From positions 765,398 to 829,397 of the forward strand of contig SZWC01000033.1 in the NCBI GenBank assembly GCA_023375785.1: 64,000 bases of DNA, given 5' to 3'. This document shows, in pieces, positions 25,069-37,000 of the stretch. Numbering within the stretch: the first letter of the stretch is position 1; each line of letters starts with the position of its first letter. The DNA is from Penium margaritaceum (taxonomy: Eukaryota > Streptophyta > Zygnematophyceae > Desmidiales > Peniaceae). The translations under genes were made by a program, and so were the position numbers. The notes under the pieces are model-generated. The model saw nothing but the letters and a program-made list of their open reading frames with translations. It was not told the DNA's origin and made no database searches.

Positions 25069-25810
25069 AGTTACTTGTCCTTTCTAGTTGATACATAGGG
25101 TTCCCAAACCATTGTCTCTCCCTCTGGCCATTTGTGACTCGTGTTATGAGTTGTCAATGTTGACCACATATAGTGGACTTCTTCAGTTATAGTCAGTGAC
25201 ATATGCATCCTTTGGTTGGTCACTGTGCATGCTAGCCACACTGTGCCACTACTTGTTGAAAGTATTTCTACTTGCTAGTTGATAACTAGTGTTCCCAACC
25301 CATGGTCTCCCTCACTGACCATTTGTGACTCGTGTTATGAGTTTTCAACGTAGACCACACACTGTGAAATCCGTTTGGTCATGGTTTGTGACACATGCCT
25401 ACTTTGGTTTGTCACTGTACATGGTTACCACGCTGTGTCATTAGGTATCGAAGGTGTTTGTGCTTTCTTGTTTACGGCTAGTGTTCCCAAACCATTGCTA
25501 GCCCCGTCTGACTATCTGTGACCCGTGTTGTGAGTTGCAAATGTTGACCACATGAAGTGAAATTCTTTGTTCATGGTTAGTGACATATGCATACTTTGGT
25601 TGGTCACTATGCATTCTAGCCACAGTGTGCCACTACATATTGAAGGTATTTGTACTTGCTAGCCGATAACTGGTATTCACAAACCATTATCTTCCACCCT
25701 GACCATTTGTGACTCGTTTTATGAGTTGTCAAGGTTTACCACACTTAGTGTTGGAATGATGCTCCTCACCATGGCAGGAGTGACTCCAAAAAGGAACACC
25801 AAAAAGACAA

Positions 25811-25880
25811 GCCTTAGTGGCTTAGTGGTTAATGGTGTCCACCTCTAGAGGCAGGGGCCCGGGTTCAAGTCCCACAAGAT
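25811..25880 (+). other. tRNA-like module inside LTR 1
   Basis: An A-box match TGGCTTAGTGG (25,818-25,828) and a B-box match GGTTCAAGTCC (25,862-25,872) have starts 44 bp apart. Both fit Pol III internal promoter consensus closely. The whole does not fold as an obvious complete tRNA, so a tRNA-derived promoter relic is more likely than a gene. Confidence 0.6.
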
Positions 25881-25958
25881 GAAATTCTGCCCTGCCTCAA
25901 GGGAGGTGGAAAATAGATGCCAGGAAGCCAGCTCAACCTCTAGAGTTTCTCTTTAAGT

Positions 25959-26006
25959 TTCTAGAAGGCCAGGTGAGGGTCCAGGAAGGTGGCACACCTT
26001 CTAGAA
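25959..26006 (+). promoter_or_regulatory. Two TTCTAGAA heat-shock-element-like sites in LTR 1
   Basis: Perfect TTCTAGAA (the TTCnnGAA core of a heat-shock element) occurs at 25,959-25,966 and 25,999-26,006. Further partial TCTAGA-type sites follow toward the TATA box. Binding is not shown by sequence alone. Confidence 0.4.
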
Positions 26007-26240
26007 GGGGTAACTTGTCCTACAAGGCATCTAGAGGTGTCTTGGTCTTCTGGACACCTTCCCTCCTACTAGAAGCAAGCTGAGAAATCTAGGAAGGGGC
26101 AGAATCTTCTAGAGGAGGGCAGGGATGCCTTCCTAGGTGGGAAAAGGACAGCCTACCAAGGAGCACTCTAGAAGCCATAGAATCTGCTAGGAAGCTCTAA
26201 ATCTGGCATGCTTTGGTGTTCTCGAAAGCTTAGATCAGTG

Positions 26241-26250
26241 GCTATAAAAT
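26241..26250 (+). promoter_or_regulatory. TATA box of LTR 1
   Basis: GCTATAAAAT lies about 190 bp before the right end of the LTR, a normal position for the Pol II core promoter of a plant-type LTR. The same motif is kept in the second copy (about 30,606-30,614). Confidence 0.55.
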
Positions 26251-26892
26251 GCCACTGCTTGTGAGCCTTGATCAAGTGTTAATTCCCATCCAATTGAGGA
26301 AAAAACTATTGCCTCACTCTCTGACCAGATTTTGCCATCCTCGGAACCAGTTGCCTCCATAGTTTCAGTCCCTCCAAAACCAGTTGGTGGTGTGAACCAA
26401 CCACTGCTAGGGACCCTCCAGGGTGCACACTCACCATCAAGTAGTGCCATTATTTGGTCATGGTCAATGACATATGCCTGCTTTGGTTGATCATCGTGCA
26501 TGGTATCCACACTGTGCCTCAACGTATTGAAGCTCCTTGTTCGTGCTATTTGATACTCGGTGTTCCCAAACTATTGTTTCCCCTTCTGACCGTTTGTAAC
26601 ACGTATTATGAGTTGTCTCCGTTGACCACACACAGCGGATTTCTTTGGTCAAAGGCAGTACATATGCCTACATTGGTCGGTCATTGTGAATGGTAGTCAC
26701 ACCGTGCTAGTACTGACTGAAGGTCGTTGTACGTGGTGGTTAAGAACTGATATTCCCATAGCATTGTTTCCTCCCCTGACCGTATGTGACTCATGTTATG
26801 GTTGGTCAACGTTGGCAACCCATATTGAAATTATCTGGTAATGGTCAGTGACATATGCCTAGTTTGGTTGTTTGGTGAACATAGTAGCCACA

Positions 26893-29180
26893 ACGTGCAG
26901 CTACGTATTGAAGTTATTTGTCCTTTCTCGTTGATACATAGGGTTCCCAAACCATTGTCTCTCCCTCTGACCATTTGTGACTCGTGTTATGAGTTGTCAA
27001 TGTTGACCACACATAGCGGACTTCTTTGGTCATAGTCAGTGACATTTGCATCCTTTGGCTGGTCACTGTGCACGCTAGCCACAACGTGCCACTACTTGTT
27101 GAAAATCTTTTTACTTGCTAGTTGATAACTAGTGTTCCCAACCCATGGTCTCCCCCACTGACCATTTTTGACTTCAGTTATGAGTTTTCAACGTTGACCA
27201 CACTGTGAAATCCGTTTGGTCATGGTTTGTGACAAATGCCTACTTTGGTTTGTCACTATACATGGTTACCACGCTGTGTCATTACGTATCGAAGGTCTTT
27301 GTGCTTTCTTGTTGACAGGTAGTGTTCCCAAACCATTGTTTTTCCCCTCTGACTATCTATGACCCTTGTTGTGAGTTGTAAATGTCGACCACATGAAGTG
27401 AAATTCTTTGTTCATGGTCAGAGACATATGCATACTTTGGTTGGTCACTGTGCATTGTAGCCACACTGTGCCACTACATATTGAAGGTATTTGTACTTGC
27501 TAGTCGATAACTAGTATTCCCAAATCATTATCTTCCACCTTGACCATTTGACTCATGTTATGAGTTGTCAAGGTTAACCACACTTAGTGCCATTGTTTGG
27601 TCATGGTCATTGACATATGCCAACTTTGGGTGGTCATCGTGCATCGTATCCACACTGTGCCATAATGTATTGAAGCTCCTTGTGCTTGCTATTTGATACT
27701 TGGTGTTCCCAAACGATTGTTTCCCCCTCTGACCATTTGTGACTCGTAATCTGAGTTGTCAATGTTGACTACACACAGCGAATTTCTTTGGTCAAAGGCG
27801 CTACATATGCCTGCTTTGGTCGGTCATTGTGCATGGTAGCCACACCGTGCTACTACTCACTGAAGGTCATTGTACTTGCTAGTTGAGAACTGATATTCCC
27901 ATAGCATTGTTTCCTCCCCTTACCGTTTGTGACTCGTGTTATGGTTGGTCAATGTGACCACCCATGTTGAAATTCGTTTGTCATGGTCAGTGACATATGC
28001 CTGGTTTGGTTGTTTGGTGTGCATATTAGCCACACCGTGCCATTACGTATTGAAGTCCTTTGTCCTTTCTAGTTGATACATAGGGTTCCCAAACCATTGT
28101 ATCTCCCTCTTAACATTTATGACTCGTGTTATGAGTTGTCAATGTTGACCACACATAATGGAATTCTTCGGTCATATTCAGTGACATATGCATCCTTCGG
28201 TTGGTCACTATGCACGCTAGCCAGACCATGCCACTACTTGTTGAAAATCTTTCTACTTGCTAGTTGATAACTAGTGTTCCTAACCGATGGTTTCCCCCAC
28301 TGACCAGTTGTGACTCGTGTTATGAGTTTTCAACGTTGACCACACACTGTGAAATCCGTTTGGTCATGGTTTGTGATTCATGCCTACTTTGGTTTGTCAC
28401 TGTACCTTGCTACCACGCCGTGTCATTACGTATCAAAGGTCTTTGTGCTTTTTTGTTGACAGCTAGTGTTCCCAAACCATTGTTACCCCCTCTGACTATC
28501 AGTGACTCGTGTTGTGAGTTGTTAATGTTGACCACACAAAGTGAAATTCTTTGCTCATGGTCAGTGACATATGCATACTTCGGATGGTCACTGTGCATGG
28601 TAGCCACACTGTGCCACTTCATATTGAAGGTATTTGTACTTGCTAGTCAATAACTAGTATTCACAAATCATTATCTTCCACCCTGACCATTTGTGACTCG
28701 TGTTATGAGTTGTCAATGTTTACCACACTTTGTACCATTGTTTGGTCATGGTCAGTGACATATGCCTACTTTGGTTGGTCATCGTGCATGGTATCCACAC
28801 CGTGCCACAACATATTGAAGCTCCTTTTGCTTTCTTTTTGATACTTGGTGTTCCCAAACCATTGTTTCCCCCTCTGACCATTTGTGACTCGTATTATGAG
28901 TTGTCAATGTTGACCACACACAGCAGACTTCTTTGGTCAAAGGCAGTACATATGCCTACCTTGGTCGTTCATTGTGCATGGTAGCCACACTGTGCTACTA
29001 CTGACTGAAGGTCGGTGTACTTGCTAGTTCAGAACTGATATTCCCATAGCATTGTTTCCTCCCCAGACCGTTTTTGTCTCATGTTATAGTTGGTCAACGT
29101 TGACCACCCATATTGAAATTCTCTCGTCATGGTCAGTGACACATGCCTAGTTTGGTTGTTTGGTGTGCATATTAGCCACG
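26893..29180 (-). repeat. Two inverted HOR units
   Basis: Units 26,893-28,034 and 28,035-29,180 carry M6 to M1 in ascending order. Monomer boundaries were placed at the CCACA that is the complement of the TGTGG monomer start. No non-satellite sequence was seen. Confidence 0.9.
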
Positions 29181-30113
29181 CCGTGCCACTATGTATAGAA
29201 GTTCCTTGTCCTTTCTAGTCGATACATAGGGTTCCCAAACCATTGTATCTCCCTCTTACCATTTGTGACTCGTTTGATGAGTTGTCAATGTTGACCACAC
29301 ATAATGGAATTCTTCGGTCATAGTCAGTGACATATGCATCCTTCGGTTGGTCACTGTACACGCTAGCCACACAGTGCCACTACTTGTTGAAAATCTTTCT
29401 ACTTGCTAGTTGATAACTAGTGTTCCCAACCCATGGTTTCCCCCACTGACCAGTTGTGACTCGTGTTATGAGTTTTCAACGTTGACCACACACTGTGAAA
29501 TCCGTTTGGTCATGGTTTGTGACACATGCCTACTTTGGTTTGTTACTGTACATGGTTACCACGCCGTGTCATTACGTATCAAAGGTCTTTGTGCTTTCTT
29601 GTTGACAGCTAGTGTTCCCAAACCATTGTTAGCCCCCTCTGACTATCGGTGACCCGTGTTGTGAGTTGTTAATGTTGACCACATTAAGTGAAATTCTTTG
29701 TTCATGGTCAGTCACATATGCATACTTTGGTTGGTCACAGTGCAGTGTAGCCACACTGTGCCACTACATATTGAAGGTATTTGTACTTGCTAGTCCATAA
29801 CTAGTATTCACAAACTATTACATTCCACCCTGACCATTTGTGACTCGTGTTATGAGTTGTCAAGGTTTACCACACTTAGTGCCATTATTTGGTCATGGTC
29901 AGGACATATGCCTACTTTGGTTGGTCATCGTGCATGGTATCCACACCGTGCCACAATGTATCGAAGCTCCTTGTGCTTGCTATTTGATATTCCGTGTTCC
30001 CAAACCATTATTTTCCCCTCTGACCATTTGTGACTCGTATTATGAGTTGTCAATGTTGACCACACATAGCGGGTTTTTGTGCTCAAAGGCAGTACATATG
30101 CCTACTTTGGTCG

Positions 30114-30813
30114 TGTGTGAATGATGCTCCTCACCATTGCAGGAGTGACTCCAAAAAGGAACACCAAAAAGACAAGCCTTTGTGGCTTAGTAGTTAATGG
30201 TGTCCACCTCTAGAGGCAGGGGCCCGGGTTCAAGTCCCACAAGATGAAATTCTGCCCTGCCTCAAGGGAGGTGGAAAATAGATGCCAGGAAGCTAGCTCA
30301 ACCTCTAGAGTTTCTCTTTAAGTTTCTAGAAGGCCAGGTGAGGGTCCAGGAAGGTGGCACACCTTCTAGAAGGGGTGACTTGTCCTACAAGGCATCTAGA
30401 GCTGTCTTGGTCTTCTGGACACCTTTCCTCCTACTAGAAGCAAGCTGAGGAATCTAGGAAGGGGCAGAAGCTTCTAGAGGAGGGAAGGGATGCCTTCCTA
30501 GGTGGGAAAAGGACAGCCTACCAAGGAGCACTCTAGAAGCCATAGAATCTGCTAGGAAGCTCCAAATCTGGCATGCTTTGGTGTTCTGGAAAGCTTAGAT
30601 CAGTGGCTATAAAATTCCACTGCTTGTGAGCCTTGATCAATTGTTTATTCTGATTCAATTTAGGCCAAACCTATTGCCTCAATCTCTGACCAGTATTCTG
30701 CCATCCTTGGAACCAGTTGCCTCCATAGTTTCAGTCTCTCCAAAACCAGTTGGTGGTGTGAACCAACCACTGCTAGGGACCCTCCAGGGTGCACACTCAC
30801 CCTCAGGCCAACA
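30114..30813 (+). mobile_element. Solo LTR-like element 2 (retrotransposon fossil)
   Basis: A 700-bp sequence homologous along its length to 25,751-26,441, in the same orientation. It begins TGTGTGAATG and ends GGCCAACA, the TG...CA form of an LTR. It is flanked by GGTCG (30,109-30,113) and GGTTG (30,814-30,818), a likely 5-bp target duplication differing at one site. A tRNA-like module (A-box 30,183-30,193, B-box 30,227-30,237), two TTCTAGAA sites and a TATA box occur in the same order as in copy 1. No internal region or genes are present. It inserted independently of copy 1, because the satellite phase differs. Confidence 0.72.
30324..30371 (+). promoter_or_regulatory. Two TTCTAGAA heat-shock-element-like sites in LTR 2
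   Basis: TTCTAGAA occurs at 30,324-30,331 and 30,364-30,371, with the same spacing as in LTR 1. Both sites are therefore kept in both copies. Confidence 0.4.
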
Positions 30814-31031
30814 GGTTGGTCATTGTACATGGTTGCCACGCCGTGCTACTACTGACTGGAGGTCGTTGTACTTACTTGTTGAGAACTGATATTCCCATAG
30901 CATTGTTTCCTCCCCTGACCGTTTTTGTCTTGTGTTATGGTTGGTCAACGTTGACCACCCATATTGAAATTCCCTGGTCATGGTCAGTGACGTATGCCTA
31001 GTTTGATTGTTTGGTGTGCATGTTACCCACA

Positions 31032-34000
31032 CCGTGCCACTACGTATTGAAGTTATTTGTCCTTTCTAGTCGATGCATAGGGTTCCCAAACCATTGTCTC
31101 TCCCTCTGACCATTTGTGACTCGTGTTATGAGTTGTCAATGTTGACCACACAAAATGGACTTCTTCGTTCATAATCAGTGACATATGCATCCTTTGGTTG
31201 GTCACTGTGCACGCTAGCCACACCATGCCACTACTTGCTGAAAATATTTCGACTTGCTAGTTGATAACTAGTGTTCCCAACCCATGGTTTCCCCCACTAA
31301 CCATTTGTGACTCGTGCTATGAGTTTTCAACGTTGACCAGACACTATGAAATCCATTTGGTCATGGTTTGTGACACATGCCTACTTTGGTTCGTCACTGT
31401 ACATGGCTGCCACGCGATGTCACTACGTATCAAAGGTCCTTGTGCTTTCTTGTTGACAGCCTGTGTTCCCAAACCATTGTTAGCCCCCCTCTGACTATCT
31501 GTGACCTGTGTTGTGAGTTGTAAATGTTGACCACATGAAGTGAAGTTATTTGTTCATGGTCAGTGACATATGCATACTTTGGTTGGTCACTGTGCATTGT
31601 AGCCACACTGTGCCACTACATATTAAAGGTATTTGTACTTGCTAGTCGATAACTGGTATTCACAAACCATTATCTTCCACCCTCACCATTTGTGACTCGT
31701 GTTATGAGTTGTGAATGTTTACCACACTAAGTGCCATTATTTGGTCATGGTCAGTGACATATGCCTACTTTGGTTGGTCATCGTGCATGGTATCCACACC
31801 GTGCCATAATGTATCGAAGATCCTTGTGCTTGCTTTTTGATACTTGGTGTTCCCAAACCATTGTTTCCCCCTCTGACCATTTGTGACTCGTTTTATGAGT
31901 TGTCAGTGTTGACCACACACACCAGATTTCTTTGGTCAAAGGCAGTAATATGCTTACTTTGGTTGTTCATTGTGCATGGTAGCCACACCATGCTACTCCT
32001 GACTGAAGGCCGTTGTACTTGCTAGTTGAGAACTGACATTCCCGTAGCATTGTTTCCTCCCCTGACAATTTTTGACTCGTGTTACGGTTGGTCAACGTTG
32101 ACCACCCATATTGAAATTTCCTGGTCATGGTCAGTGACATATGCGTAGTTTGGTTGTTTGGTGTGCATATTAGCCATACCTTGCCACTACATAGAAGTTC
32201 CTTGTCCTTTCTAGTCAATACATAGGGTTCCCAAACCATTGTATCTCCTTCTAACAATTTGTGACTCGTGTTATGAGTTGTCAATGTTGACCACACATAA
32301 TGGACTTCTTCGGTCATAGTCAGTGACAGATGCATCCTCTGGTTGGTCACTGTGCATGCTAGCCAGACCGTGTCACTAGTTGTTGAAAATCTTTCTACTT
32401 GCTAGTTGATAGCTAGTGTTCCCAACCCATGGTTTCCCCCACTGACCAGTTGTGACTCGTGTTATGAGTTTTCAACATTGACCACACACTGTGAAATCCG
32501 TTTGGTCATGGTTTGTGACACATGCCTACTTTGGGTTGTTACTGTACTTAGTTACCACGCCGTGTAATTATGTATTGAAGGTCTTTGTGCTTTCTTGTTC
32601 AGAGCCAGTGTTCCCAAACCATTGTTAGCCCCCTCTGACTATCTGTGACCCGTGTTGTGAGTTGTAAATGTTGACCACATGAAGTGAAATAACTTTTTCA
32701 TGGTCAGTCACATATGCATACTGTGGTTGGTCACAGTCCATTGTAGCCACACTGTGCCACTACATACTGAATGTTTTTGTACTTGCTAGTCGATAACTAG
32801 TATTCACAAACCATTACATTCCACCATGACCATTTGTGACTCGTGTTATGAGTTGTCAAGGTTTACCACCCTATGTGACATTACTTGGTCATGGTGAGTG
32901 ACATATGCCTACTTTGGTTGGTCATCATGCATGGTATCCACACTGTGCCACAACGTATTGAAGCTCCTTGTGCTTGCTATTCGATACTCGGTGTTCCCAA
33001 ACCATTGTTTTCCCCTCTAAACATTTGTGACTCGTATTATGAGTTGTCAACGTTGACCACACACAGCGGATTTCTTTGGTCAAAGGCAGTACATATGCCT
33101 ACTTTGGTCGGTCATTGTGCATGGAAGTCACACTATGCTACTACTGACTGAAGGTCGTTGTACTTGCTAGTTGAGAACTGATATTCCCATAGCATTGTTT
33201 CCTCCCATGACCGTTTTTGACTCGTGTTATGGTTGGTCAACGTTGATCACCCATATTGAAATTCTCTGGTCATGGTCACTGACATATGCCTAGTTTGGTT
33301 GTTTGGTGTGCATGTTAGCCACACTATGGCACTGCGTATTGAAGTTCCTTGTCCTTTCTAGTCGATACATAGGGTTCGCAAACCATTGTATCTCCCTCTG
33401 ACCATTTGTGACTCGTGTTGTGAGTTGTCAATGTTGACCACACATAGTGGATTTCTTCGGTCATAGCCAGTGACATATGGATCCTTTGGTTGGTCACTGT
33501 GCACGCAAGCCACACCATGCCACTACTTGTTGAAAATCATTCTACTTGCTACTTGATAACTAGTGTTCCCAACCCATGGTTTCCCCCACTGACCAGTTAT
33601 GACTCGTGTTATGAGTTTTCAACGTTGACCACACACGATGAAATCTTTTTGGTCATGGTTTGTGACAAATGCCTACTTTGGTTTGTTACTCTACATGGCT
33701 ACCATGCCGTGTCATTACGTATTGAAGATCTTTGTGCTTTCTTGTTGACAGCCAGTGTTCCCAAACCATTGTTAGCCCCCTCTGACTATCAGTGACCCGT
33801 GTTGTGAATTGCAAATGTTGACCACATGAAGTGAAATTCTTTGTTCATGGTCAGTCACATATGCATACTTTGGTTGGTCACAGAGCATTGTAGCCACACT
33901 GTGCCACTACATATTGAAGGTATTTGTACTTGCTAGTCGATAACTAGTATTCACAAACCATTACATTCCACCCTGACCATTTGTGACTTGTGTTATGAGT

Positions 34001-37000
34001 TGTCAAGGTTTACCACACAGGTGACATATGCCTACTTTGGTTGGTTATCGTACATGGTATCCACACCGTGCTACAACGTACTGAAGCTCCTTATGCTTGC
34101 TATTTGATACTTGGTGTTCCCAAACCATTGTTTTCCCCTCTGGCCATTTGTGACTCGTTTTATGAGTTGTCAATGTTGACCACACATAGCGGGTTTCTTT
34201 GCTCAAATGCAGTACATATGCCTACTTTGGTTGCTCATTGTGCATGGTTGCCACGCCGTGCTACTACTGAATGAAGGTCGTTGTACTTTCTCGTTGAGAA
34301 CTGATTTTCCCATAGCATTGTTTCCTCCCCTGATCGTTTTTTTCTCTGCGTTATGGTTGGTCAACGTTGACCACCCATATTGAAGTTATCTAGTCATGGT
34401 CAGTGACATATGCCTAGTCTGGTTGTTTGGAGTGTATATTAGCCACACTGTGCCACTATGTATTGAAGTTCTTTTGTCCTTTCTAGTCGATACATAGTGT
34501 TCCAAAACCATTGTCCCTCCCTCTGACCATTTGTTACTCGTGTTATGAGTTTTCAATGTTGACCACACATAGTGGACTTCTTTGTCCATAGTCAGTGAAT
34601 TATGCATCCTTTGGTTGGTCACTGTGCACGCTAGCCACACCATGCCATTTCTTGTTGAAAATATTCTGACTTGCTAGTTGATAACTAGTGTTCCCAAACC
34701 ATGGTTTCCCCCACTGACCATTTGTGACACGTGTTATGAGTTTTCAACATTGACCACACACTGTCAAATCCGTTTGGTCATGGTTTGTGACACGTGCCTA
34801 CTTTGGTTTGTCACTGTACATGGTTACCACGCTGTGTCATTACGTATCAAAGGTGTTTGTGCTTTCTTGTTGACAGCTAGTGTTCCCAAACCATTGTTAG
34901 CCCCCTCTGACTATCTGTGATCCTTGTTGTGAGTTGTAAATGTTTACCACATGAAGTAAAACTCTTTGTTCATGGTCACTGACACATGCATACTTTGGTG
35001 GATCACTGTGCATTGTAGCCACACTGTGCCACTACATATTGAAGGCATTTGTACTTGCTAGTCGATAACTAGTATTCACAAACCATTACCTTCCACCCTG
35101 ACCATTTGTGACTCGTGTTATGAGTTGTCAAGTTTTACCACACTTAGTGCCATTATTTGGTCATGGTCAGTGACATATGCCTACTTTCGTTGGTCATCGT
35201 GCATGGTATCCACACTGTGCCACAACGTATTGAAGCTCCTTGTGCTTGCTATTTGATACTCGGTGTTCCCAAATAATTGTTTCCCCCTCTGACCATTTGT
35301 GACTTGTATTATGAGTTGTCAACGTTGACCACACACAGCGGATTTCTTTGGTCAAAGGCAGTACATATGCCTACTTTGGTCAGTCATTGTGCATGGTAGC
35401 CACACCGTGCTACTATTGACTGAAGGTCGTTGTACTTGCTAGTTGAGAACTGATATTCACATAGCATTGTTTCCTCCCCTGACCGTTTGTGACTCGTGTT
35501 ATGGTTGGTCAACGTTGACCACCCATATTGAAATTATCTGGTCATGGTCAGTGACATATGCCTAGTTTGGTTGTTCAGTGTGCATAGTAGCCACACCGTG
35601 CCATTACGTATTGAAGTTCTTTGTCCTTTCTAGTTGATACATAGGGTTCCCAAACCATTGTCTCTCCTTGTGACCATTTGTGACTCGTGTTATGAGTTGT
35701 CAATGTTGACCACACATAGTAGACTTCTTCGGTCATACTCAGTGACATATGCATCCTTTTGTTGGTCAATGTGCACGCTAGCCACACCGTGCCACTACTT
35801 GTTGGAAAGCTTTCTACTTGCTAGTTGATAACTAGTGTTCCCAACCCATGGTCTCCCCCACTGACCATTTGTGACTCGTCATATGAGTTGTCAGCGTTGA
35901 CCACACACTGTGAAATCCGATTGGTCATGGTTTGTGACACATGCCTACTTTGGTCTGTCACTGTACATGGTTACCACGCCGTGTCATTACGTATCAAAGG
36001 TCTTTGTGCTTTCTTGTTGAAAGCTTGTGTTCCCGAACCATTGTTACCCCCTGAGAATTACAGTTACTCGTGTTGTGAGTTGTGCATGTTGACCACATGA
36101 AGTGAAATTCTTTGTTCATGGTCTGTAACATGTGCTTACTTTGGTTGGTCAATGTGCATTGTAGCCACACTGTGCCACTACATATTGAGGGTGTTTGTAC
36201 TTGCTAGTCACTAACTAGTATTCAAAAACCATTATCTTCCACCCTGACCATTTGTGACTCGTGTTATGAGTTGTCAATGTTTACCACACTGAGTGCCATT
36301 CTTTGGTCATGGTCAGTGACATATGCCTACTTTGGTTGGTCATCGTGCATGGTATCCACACTGTACCACAATGTATTGAAGCTCCTTGTGCTTGCTATTG
36401 AATACTCGGTGTTCCCAAACCATTGTTGCCCCCTCTCACCATTTGTGACCCGTATTATGAGTTTTCAGTATTGACCACACACAACGGATTTCTTTGGTCA
36501 AAGACAGTACATATGCCTACTTTGGTGGGTCATTGTGCATGGTAGCCACACCGTGCTACTACTGACTAAAGGTCGCTGTACTTGCTTGTTGAGAAATGAT
36601 ATTCCGATAGCATTGTTTCCTCCCCTGACTGTTTGTGACTCGTGTTATGGTTGGTCAACGTTTACCACCCATATTGAAATTATCTGGTCATGGTGAGTGA
36701 CATATGCCTAGTTTGGTTGTTTTGTGTGCATAGTAGCCACACCGTGCCACTACGTATTGAAGTTCTTTGTCCTTTCTAGTTGATACATAGGGTTCCCAAA
36801 CCATTGTCTCTCCCTCTGACCATTTGTGACTCGTGTTATGAGTTGTCAATGTTGACCACACATAGTGGACTTCTTTGGTCATAGTCAGTGACATATGCAT
36901 CCTTTGGTTGGTTACTGTGCACGCAAGCCACACCGTGCCACTACGTATTGAAGTTCTTTGTCCTTTCTAGTTGATACATAGGGTTCCCAAACCATTGTCT

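Larger units (their letters stand above)
25751..26441 (+). mobile_element. Solo LTR-like element 1 (retrotransposon fossil)
   Basis: About 691 bp of non-satellite DNA splits an M3 monomer. The flanks share the 5-bp duplication TAGTG (25,746-25,750 and 26,442-26,446). An alternative edge two bases further left would start with TG. The parts in order are a tRNA-like module (about 25,811-25,880), a stretch rich in TCTAGA motifs, a TATA box (CTATAAAA, about 26,242-26,249) and about 190 bp to the 3' end. No internal retrotransposon sequence is present, so this is a solo LTR, already reduced to one terminal repeat. A second copy lies at 30,114-30,813, a few per cent different by eye. The family is not recognised. 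It is younger than the local array. Confidence 0.7.
25021..26892 (-). repeat. First inverted HOR, interrupted by LTR 1
   Basis: In ascending coordinates the types run M6, M5, M4, M3 (split by the LTR), M2, M1. Without the 691-bp insertion and the short junction duplication the unit has the usual length of about 1,145 bp. Confidence 0.88.
29181..31031 (-). repeat. Inverted HOR interrupted by LTR 2
   Basis: The unit is 1,851 bp, equal to a normal 1,146-bp HOR plus a 700-bp LTR and a 5-bp target duplication. The interruption falls in M2, in a different monomer and phase from LTR 1. Confidence 0.88.

Noticed and set aside
25811-25880. True tRNA gene in the LTR or insert
   Set aside because: A- and B-boxes are present, but stem pairing is incomplete and the flanks are element sequence. 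A tRNA-derived relic fits better.
26235-26522. Open frames of about 90 codons overlapping the LTRs (also 30,626-30,889)
   Set aside because: They run from LTR into satellite or lie within the LTR end, show no retrotransposon domain, and are not expected in a solo LTR.
25751-30813. One large element with LTRs at 25,751 and 30,114 as its two ends
   Set aside because: The 3.7 kb between them is ordinary satellite HOR, and each copy has its own flanking target duplication and monomer phase.
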